From an uncultured Collinsella sp. (GTDB lineage Bacteria > Actinomycetota > Coriobacteriia > Coriobacteriales > Coriobacteriaceae): a stretch of 64,000 bases of DNA. The stretch spans positions 1 to 64,000 of the forward strand of contig UQTU01000014.1 in NCBI GenBank assembly GCA_900544135.1, given 5' to 3'. Position 1 is the stretch's first letter. The number at the start of each line of letters is the position of its first letter. The position numbers were made by a program, and so were the translations under genes. Shown here one piece after another: positions 59,093 to 64,000 of this stretch. The notes under the pieces were generated by a model. That model was not told the DNA's origin. It did no database searches and saw nothing but the letters and a program-made list of their open reading frames with translations.

Positions 59093-61231
59093 CTATTTGT
59101 CGGCGTCGGTGTTGCCGTCAGCGTTGGCAGCATTGCCATCTCCGGCATCATCGGATGCGGCTTCGGCATCCTCCTGCATGGCCGCCTGCGCAAAGGCCGC
59201 GGCATCAGCCGCCAACTCCTCCTCGCTCATGCGAAGCGAGCGCTTCTTGGTCGGCATGCCAGCCGCCTTGGCGTTGCGCTCCTCCTTGGCCGCCAGGATA
59301 TCGCCCTCGCGCTCAAGGTAAGCGTCCCACTTGTTGTCGAGCAGGGCGTTCACGGCGTCACCCTCGACGGTCTCGCGCTCAAGCAGCACCTTGGCCATCA
59401 GATCGAGTTGATCGCGGCGGGCATCCAAAATCTCGACCGCACGACGATGGGCCTCACGCATAATGCGCTGGACCTCGATGTCGATGCGACGCGCCGTCTC
59501 CTCGGAGTAATCCTGGTGATCGGCATAGTCGCGACCCAGGAACACCTGATGCTGCGCCTCGCCAAACACTTGCGTGCCCAACTCCTCGCTCATGCCCAAG
59601 CGCGTGACCATCTCGCGCGCCATCTTAGTCGCGCGCTCCAGATCGTTGCTCGCGCCCGACGTGATGTCGTCGCACATGAGCTCCTCGGCAACGCGACCGC
59701 CCAAGAACACGGCGAGCTCGTCGAGCATCTCGTTCTTGGTCTTGAGGAAGTGATCCTCCTGCGGAAGCTGCAGTGTGTAGCCCAGGGCCTGACCGCGGCT
59801 GACGATCGAGATCTTATGAACCGGATCGGAGTGCTCCAGGATGTGGCCCACCAAAGCGTGACCGCTCTCATGGTAGGCAATCGTGGTGCGCTCGGCTTCG
59901 GTCATCACGCGACCCTTGCGTTGCGGTCCGGCAATCACGCGCTCCATCGACTCCTCGACCTCGTCCATCGAGATCACAGAACGATGACGGCGAGCGGCCA
60001 GCAACGCAGACTCGTTGAGCAGGTTCGCCAAATCGGCACCAGTAAAGCCAACGGTCATCTGGGCGAGCTTCTCAAACTTAACGTCCTCGTCCATCGGCTT
60101 GTTCTCGGCATGCACGCGCAAGATCTGCTCGCGGCCCTTCACATCCGGACGGTCGACCGTAACCTGACGGTCAAAACGGCCGGGACGCAGCAATGCCGGA
60201 TCCAGGATGTCAGGACGGTTGGTCGCAGCGATCAGGATGACCGACTCGCTTTCCTCAAAGCCGTCCATCTCGACCAGCAGCTGGTTGAGCGTCTGCTCGC
60301 GCTCGTCGTGACCGCCGCCCAAGCCAGCTCCGCGCTGACGTCCCACGGCATCGATCTCGTCAATAAAGATGATTGACGGAGCCTGAGACTTGGCCTCCTT
60401 AAAAAGGTCGCGCACGCGGCTGGCGCCGACACCCACGAACATCTCGACAAAGTCGGAACCCGAGATGCTAAAGAACGGCACGCCCGCCTCGCCGGCAACG
60501 GCCTTGGCCAGCAGGGTTTTACCGGTACCCGGAGGGCCAACCAGCAGCACGCCGCGCGGAATCTTGGCGCCCAGCTTGCGATAGCGGTCCGGATCGCTCA
60601 AAAAGTCGCGAATCTCCTCGAGCTCCTCGACTGCCTCGTCCACACCGGCAACATCCTCAAACTTGACCTTGGGGCGCGTTGCCTCGTTGGTCTTGGCGTT
60701 GGTCTTGCCAAACTGCATGTTCCTGTTGTTGGCTCCCATCATCTGGCGCATAAAGTAGAACATGATGGCGATCAGGGCGATCGTCGGAAGCACGCTCATC
60801 GCCAAGTCGCCCCAAAAATCGGGGTCATTGGTGTTGACGATGTACTTGGTATCGGGGTGCTCCGCCATAAGCTCGGCAAGCGAATCGGAGCCGACATAGG
60901 TCGAGGAGAAGCTCTTGAGCTCGCTCGTGTCACCCTTGTCCTTTTTCGTCTTCCAGTAATGACCCGCCACGCTTCCGTCTTGAACCGTATAGGTCAAATC
61001 TTCGACGCGATCCTGCTTAATGGCGCTCACCATCTCGCTCGTCGCAAGCTTAACGGTATTGCTGGAGCTGGCAAAGCCGGAGCCCATGTTAAAGAAGGCG
61101 TAGCCCAGAAGCGCGCAAGCCAAAATAAAATACAGCCAGCCCGTACGCGTGGGCTTCTTGCCTCCGGGCATCCCCGGGATCTTAGGCTCCCGGGGAGTCT
61201 GGGAATTGTTATCGTTACGGTCGTCGGGCAT
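59093..61231 (-). CDS. ftsH: ATP-dependent zinc metalloprotease FtsH
   Basis: 712 residues, a membrane-anchored AAA protease for quality control. Two N-terminal membrane helices (LYFILACALLGYAFFNMG and LPTIALIAIMFYFMRQMMG) bracket the extracytoplasmic domain. AAA motifs: GPPGTGKT, IIFIDEIDAVG, the pore motif IFVEMF-like SDFVEMFVGVG, and the second region of homology ILIAATNRPDILDPALLRPGRFDR. The zinc site is YHESGHALVGH plus the downstream Asp. The C-terminal tail of about 60 residues is Ala/Asp/Asn-rich and low in complexity. ATG one base after the hpt stop; GGAGG lies 12 bases upstream. Confidence 0.97.
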   Translation of the reverse strand: MPDDRNDNNSQTPREPKIPGMPGGKKPTRTGWLYFILACALLGYAFFNMGSGFASSSNTVKLATSEMVSAIKQDRVEDLTYTVQDGSVAGHYWKTKKDKGDTSELKSFSSTYVGSDSLAELMAEHPDTKYIVNTNDPDFWGDLAMSVLPTIALIAIMFYFMRQMMGANNRNMQFGKTNAKTNEATRPKVKFEDVAGVDEAVEELEEIRDFLSDPDRYRKLGAKIPRGVLLVGPPGTGKTLLAKAVAGEAGVPFFSISGSDFVEMFVGVGASRVRDLFKEAKSQAPSIIFIDEIDAVGRQRGAGLGGGHDEREQTLNQLLVEMDGFEESESVILIAATNRPDILDPALLRPGRFDRQVTVDRPDVKGREQILRVHAENKPMDEDVKFEKLAQMTVGFTGADLANLLNESALLAARRHRSVISMDEVEESMERVIAGPQRKGRVMTEAERTTIAYHESGHALVGHILEHSDPVHKISIVSRGQALGYTLQLPQEDHFLKTKNEMLDELAVFLGGRVAEELMCDDITSGASNDLERATKMAREMVTRLGMSEELGTQVFGEAQHQVFLGRDYADHQDYSEETARRIDIEVQRIMREAHRRAVEILDARRDQLDLMAKVLLERETVEGDAVNALLDNKWDAYLEREGDILAAKEERNAKAAGMPTKKRSLRMSEEELAADAAAFAQAAMQEDAEAASDDAGDGNAANADGNTDADK

Positions 61232-61232
61232 C

Positions 61233-61781
61233 TTACGAATAAACCTCCGGTTTCAAAATGCCCAGATACGGAAGGTTACGATAGCGCTCGGCATAGTCGA
61301 GGCCGTAGCCCACCACAAAGGCATCGGGGCAATGGGTTCCAACATACTTGGGCGTGACGGCCGAGGTACGGTCCTCAACGTCCTTCCACAGGAAGGCGGC
61401 AACCTCCAGCGAGGCGGGCTTGCGGCTCTCGAGGTTCTTCATCAGATACTTGAGCGTCAGGCCCGAGTCCAGAATGTCCTCGACGATCAGCACGTCGCGA
61501 CCGCGGATGTCGATATCCAGGTCCTTAATGATACGCACGATGCCCGAGGACTTCACACCGTCGCCATAGCTCGAAACAGCCATGAAATCGATGTTGGTCG
61601 GCAGCTCGATCTTGCGCATCAGGTCGCCCATAAAGACCACGGCGCCGCGCAGGACCGCAATCAGCACCAGATCCTTACCCGCGTAGTCGCGAGTAATCTG
61701 CTCGCCTAGGCGAGAGACGATACCGTCGATATCCTCCTGCGTAAACAGAACCTTCTCGATATCCGGATGTTGAGAAGCCAT
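61233..61781 (-). CDS. hpt: Hypoxanthine phosphoribosyltransferase
   Basis: 182 residues of the purine salvage enzyme that makes IMP/GMP from the base and PRPP. LVLIAVLRGAVVFMGDLMRKI, MAVSSYGDGVKSSGIVRIIKDLDIDIRGRDVLIVEDILDSGLTL (the EDILDSG PRPP loop) and FVVGYGLDYAERYRNLPYLG are diagnostic. In the conserved tilS-hpt-ftsH block. tilS lies 147 bp upstream on the same strand. Confidence 0.97.
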   Translation of the reverse strand: MASQHPDIEKVLFTQEDIDGIVSRLGEQITRDYAGKDLVLIAVLRGAVVFMGDLMRKIELPTNIDFMAVSSYGDGVKSSGIVRIIKDLDIDIRGRDVLIVEDILDSGLTLKYLMKNLESRKPASLEVAAFLWKDVEDRTSAVTPKYVGTHCPDAFVVGYGLDYAERYRNLPYLGILKPEVYS

Positions 61782-61928
61782 GACAACCCTTTCTTGTGCT
61801 TATCGCCCACGCACCGCCGCATGGACGCGAACTACACATTCTAGCAGCGCACGGGGTATATTTACCAGCACGTGCGCCATCAGCGCGGGAATACCGTCAA
61901 CGTCGCACAGAATAGCTGGCGCGAAGCG

Positions 61929-63470
61929 CTATTCCGCATCGACCACACGAAGCAGATATGCCACGCGCGTTGCGGCCGTGCATTTAAAACGCTCGTCCGC
62001 GCGAACGCCCGCGACCCATACTACGGCACCTCCCGGAGCCGTTCTTACCACGGGTACGCCAGAGCGGTCTGAAACAGGAATGCGCGCCTCGTTCAACAGG
62101 TCTGACACTTTCTTGCTTCGGCCGTTCATCCCCAACGGGCACATCACGTCTCCCGGCACAGGGCTATCCACCCACAGGCGCGCCGATCGTGCCTCGGTGG
62201 GAATCTCCCCGCGCGAGCCGGCTAACATCCGCTCGCTATCGCGGTCGGCAAACCCCAGGGCCGCCGCATCCACCAAGGCCGCAACCTTTCCGGCAGCAGC
62301 AAGCTCGCGGGCGCGGTGCACGATATCGCACCCCGGCTCCACAGCCATCGGCTCCGCTGTCAGCATATGCCCCGCCCCCAGCGGCAGACGACCGGGAACG
62401 GAGATCCAATCGGCCACTAAACCCTCGCGCGCCGCCGGGGCCTTGAACGCCAGCGTGCCAAACTCCACACGGGCATCAATTCCCGCAGGAAGCGTAACCG
62501 AGCCCGAGCCCGCAGCGACGCAGGCGAGCACGCGCTCCACGTGCCGCATCTCCGGTCGCGCGTCGGGATCGATGCGCTTAATCGCCAATCGCACGATACG
62601 CCGTGCAATCACAACCTCAGCGGCGGCAAGACGGCGCGCATCGAGCACCAGTGCGGCCGCCGCTTCCTTGCGCAGGCAGCTTCGAAACGCCTGTGCCGAA
62701 AGCTGGGAAAGAAAGGCGTCTTCGTCGCCCAGAATTTCGCAAGCGGCGCCAATCGTCTTACAGACGCTCGCGTTGCGCTGTGCCACCACCGGCATCACCC
62801 GATGGCGTACATAGTTGCGCAGGTACGAAACGTCCTCGTTGCTTTCATCTTCCCGCCATGGCTGACCGTGCACCTGCAGATAGCTCACGAGCTCATCGTG
62901 CGTGAGGTCGAGCAAGGGGCGAACTACAATGTTCCGACGGCGCGGAATGCTCGATAGACCCGCGGGACCCGACCCTTTAATGGCATTCATCAAAAATGTT
63001 TCCGCGCGGTCCGACGAAGTATGCGCGGTACAGATACGAGCCGCCGTCCGCGGTGCTCCCGATTCGGCACAAAGTTCGCGAACATATCTCCGTGCCGCGG
63101 CATAGCGCACCTCGCGAGCCGCAGCCTCGATATTGCCCGATTCGTCATCAAAATAGGCATGCTCAACACACAGCGGCAAACCGTATTGCGCACACAGGTC
63201 ACGTACAAAGGCCTCGTCGCCATCGGATGCCTCCCCGCGCAGATGATGGTTTACATGCAGCACGTGCAATCGCTCGCGCGCAATGGGAGCGACGCCGCGC
63301 CCGTCCTGGATATCCAGCTTTGATGTGCAAGCCATAAGGAGCAGCGCCGTCGAGTCCGCACCGCCTGATACCATGAGCACTACGGGGGCAGCGGCCTGCC
63401 GCGTTGCCAGGGCGCTCTTATCCGTCCTCGGCGCGGCATGATGTCCATAGTGCTGAGATACCGTTGGCAT
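61929..63470 (-). CDS. tilS: tRNA(Ile)-lysidine synthase
   Basis: 513 residues. The PP-loop VSGGADSTALLL lies at about 34-45. HVNHHLRGEASDGDEAFVRDLC, CTAHTSSDRAETFLMNAIKGSGPAGL and RPLLDLTHDELVSYL are TilS landmarks. The C-terminal domain ends with GMNGRSKKVSDLLNEARIPVSDRSGVPVV. It modifies C34 of tRNA-Ile(CAU) to lysidine with ATP and lysine, which is essential for AUA decoding. The spacing LRG-x-AS and longer Ala-rich inserts are lineage-typical. Start MPTVSQHYGHH at 63470. Divergent from the MBL gene. Confidence 0.95.
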   Translation of the reverse strand: MPTVSQHYGHHAAPRTDKSALATRQAAAPVVLMVSGGADSTALLLMACTSKLDIQDGRGVAPIARERLHVLHVNHHLRGEASDGDEAFVRDLCAQYGLPLCVEHAYFDDESGNIEAAAREVRYAAARRYVRELCAESGAPRTAARICTAHTSSDRAETFLMNAIKGSGPAGLSSIPRRRNIVVRPLLDLTHDELVSYLQVHGQPWREDESNEDVSYLRNYVRHRVMPVVAQRNASVCKTIGAACEILGDEDAFLSQLSAQAFRSCLRKEAAAALVLDARRLAAAEVVIARRIVRLAIKRIDPDARPEMRHVERVLACVAAGSGSVTLPAGIDARVEFGTLAFKAPAAREGLVADWISVPGRLPLGAGHMLTAEPMAVEPGCDIVHRARELAAAGKVAALVDAAALGFADRDSERMLAGSRGEIPTEARSARLWVDSPVPGDVMCPLGMNGRSKKVSDLLNEARIPVSDRSGVPVVRTAPGGAVVWVAGVRADERFKCTAATRVAYLLRVVDAE

Positions 63471-63518
63471 TCGCTTCCTCCTCTATTCGTCCGCACTTAT
63501 TGTATCCTTTGGAATCTT

Positions 63519-64000
63519 ATGTCTCGCCTGCACCTTCATATCCTCGGCAGCGGCTCAAAAGGCAACTGCGCACTCGTCGAGGGGCCTCAGGGGCTCATCA
63601 TGATCGACAACGGCCTGTCCCGCCGCGAGACACTTAAACGCATGGCGGAGCTTGGCCTCTCGGCAGACGACGTCGCCGCTCTTGTAATCACCCATGAGCA
63701 TGGTGACCATATCAAGGGGCTCGATGTATGGTGCAAGCACTGGCATGGTCCCCTCTTTGCCAGCAGGGACACCCTTTCATGCAAAGAAAACCTCGCGCGC
63801 CTGCCCGTAGAGGAATTTGACCCCGGCGACACGCTCCCCATTGCCGGCATCCACGTGCAAACCTACTCAACATCGCACGATGTCATCAATCCTGTCGGCT
63901 ATCGATTTAATGCTCTCGATGATTCCATTGGGTTTGCCACCGACACCGGAGAGTTATCGAGCAAGGCCATAGGCATCCTCAAAGACTGTCGAGTTCTCGC
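63519..64000 (+). CDS. MBL-fold metallo-hydrolase (YycJ/WalJ-like), truncated by window edge
   Basis: At least 160 codons, open to the end of the window. MSRLHLHILGSGSKGNCALVEGPQGLIMIDNGLSRRE and VITHEHGDHIKGL give the metallo-beta-lactamase HxHxDH site. TYSTSHDVINPVGYRF and IGFATDTGELSS match the YycJ/WalJ group of exonuclease-like hydrolases, often linked to cell-wall or DNA repair functions. The ribosome site is weak (GGAA). The C-terminal part lies outside. Confidence 0.88.
   Translation, partial: MSRLHLHILGSGSKGNCALVEGPQGLIMIDNGLSRRETLKRMAELGLSADDVAALVITHEHGDHIKGLDVWCKHWHGPLFASRDTLSCKENLARLPVEEFDPGDTLPIAGIHVQTYSTSHDVINPVGYRFNALDDSIGFATDTGELSSKAIGILKDCRVL

Overview
The window is high-GC chromosomal DNA of a Gram-positive gut actinobacterium. 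I infer a Collinsella-type member of the Coriobacteriia. The reasons are the codon and base composition, LAxTG-type surface anchors, an LTA-synthase-like sulfatase, a bacterial small SRP RNA, the tilS-hpt-ftsH order, and the gene set overall. The species was not tested. I support about 50 protein genes, one tRNA-Ser(UGA) and one SRP RNA. Nearly all are intact. Exceptions are an IS3-family transposase remnant at the left edge, a surface-protein gene split by a C9 tract, and a metallo-beta-lactamase-fold gene cut by the right edge.

Layout. 0-6.4 kb: IS remnant, Kup potassium transporter, nitroreductase, LTA-synthase-like enzyme. 6.4-16.6 kb: a six-gene minus-strand surface operon (SipW-type signal peptidase, three TasA/camelysin-like proteins with SipW-type signal peptides, a 1820-residue InlB-repeat/GLUG-like giant, and an LAxTG-anchored protein). 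It is bracketed by two copies of a roughly 300-bp repeat, and a C9 tract lies upstream. 16.6-24.6 kb: flavodoxin-like protein, an AAA_14/DUF4143 ATPase behind 23-bp tandem repeats, a heterodimeric ABC exporter, the phase-variable-looking coiled-coil LAxTG protein, and SRP RNA among long palindromes. 24.6-31.4 kb: TadA-glycerate kinase fusion, tRNA-Ser, TetR, LemA, IlvE, DedA, CysE. 31.4-41.3 kb: a MarR-controlled second ABC exporter, small unknowns, nitroreductase, a degenerate sigma-54-activator-like regulator, YeiH, GntR. 41.5-54.9 kb: GlmS, two polar amino-acid uptake systems, LacI regulator, HAD phosphatase, LarE, secreted nuclease, EF-G-like GTPase. 55-64 kb: RlmD-type methyltransferase, PHP phosphatase, aminotransferase, FtsH-Hpt-TilS, MBL hydrolase.

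The most unusual layer is non-coding. Intergenic spaces are filled with several families of long palindromes. In at least one family a conserved core is enclosed by 27-35 bp inverted arms that are perfect or nearly so but differ completely from copy to copy. Other families start exactly at, or fold back over, the stop codons of the genes they follow, and two separate the cistrons of an amino-acid ABC operon. Together with the two C9 tracts, these are the best candidates for something undescribed.

Starts were chosen mainly from Shine-Dalgarno spacing. Family names come from recognising motifs by eye, and no database search was possible.
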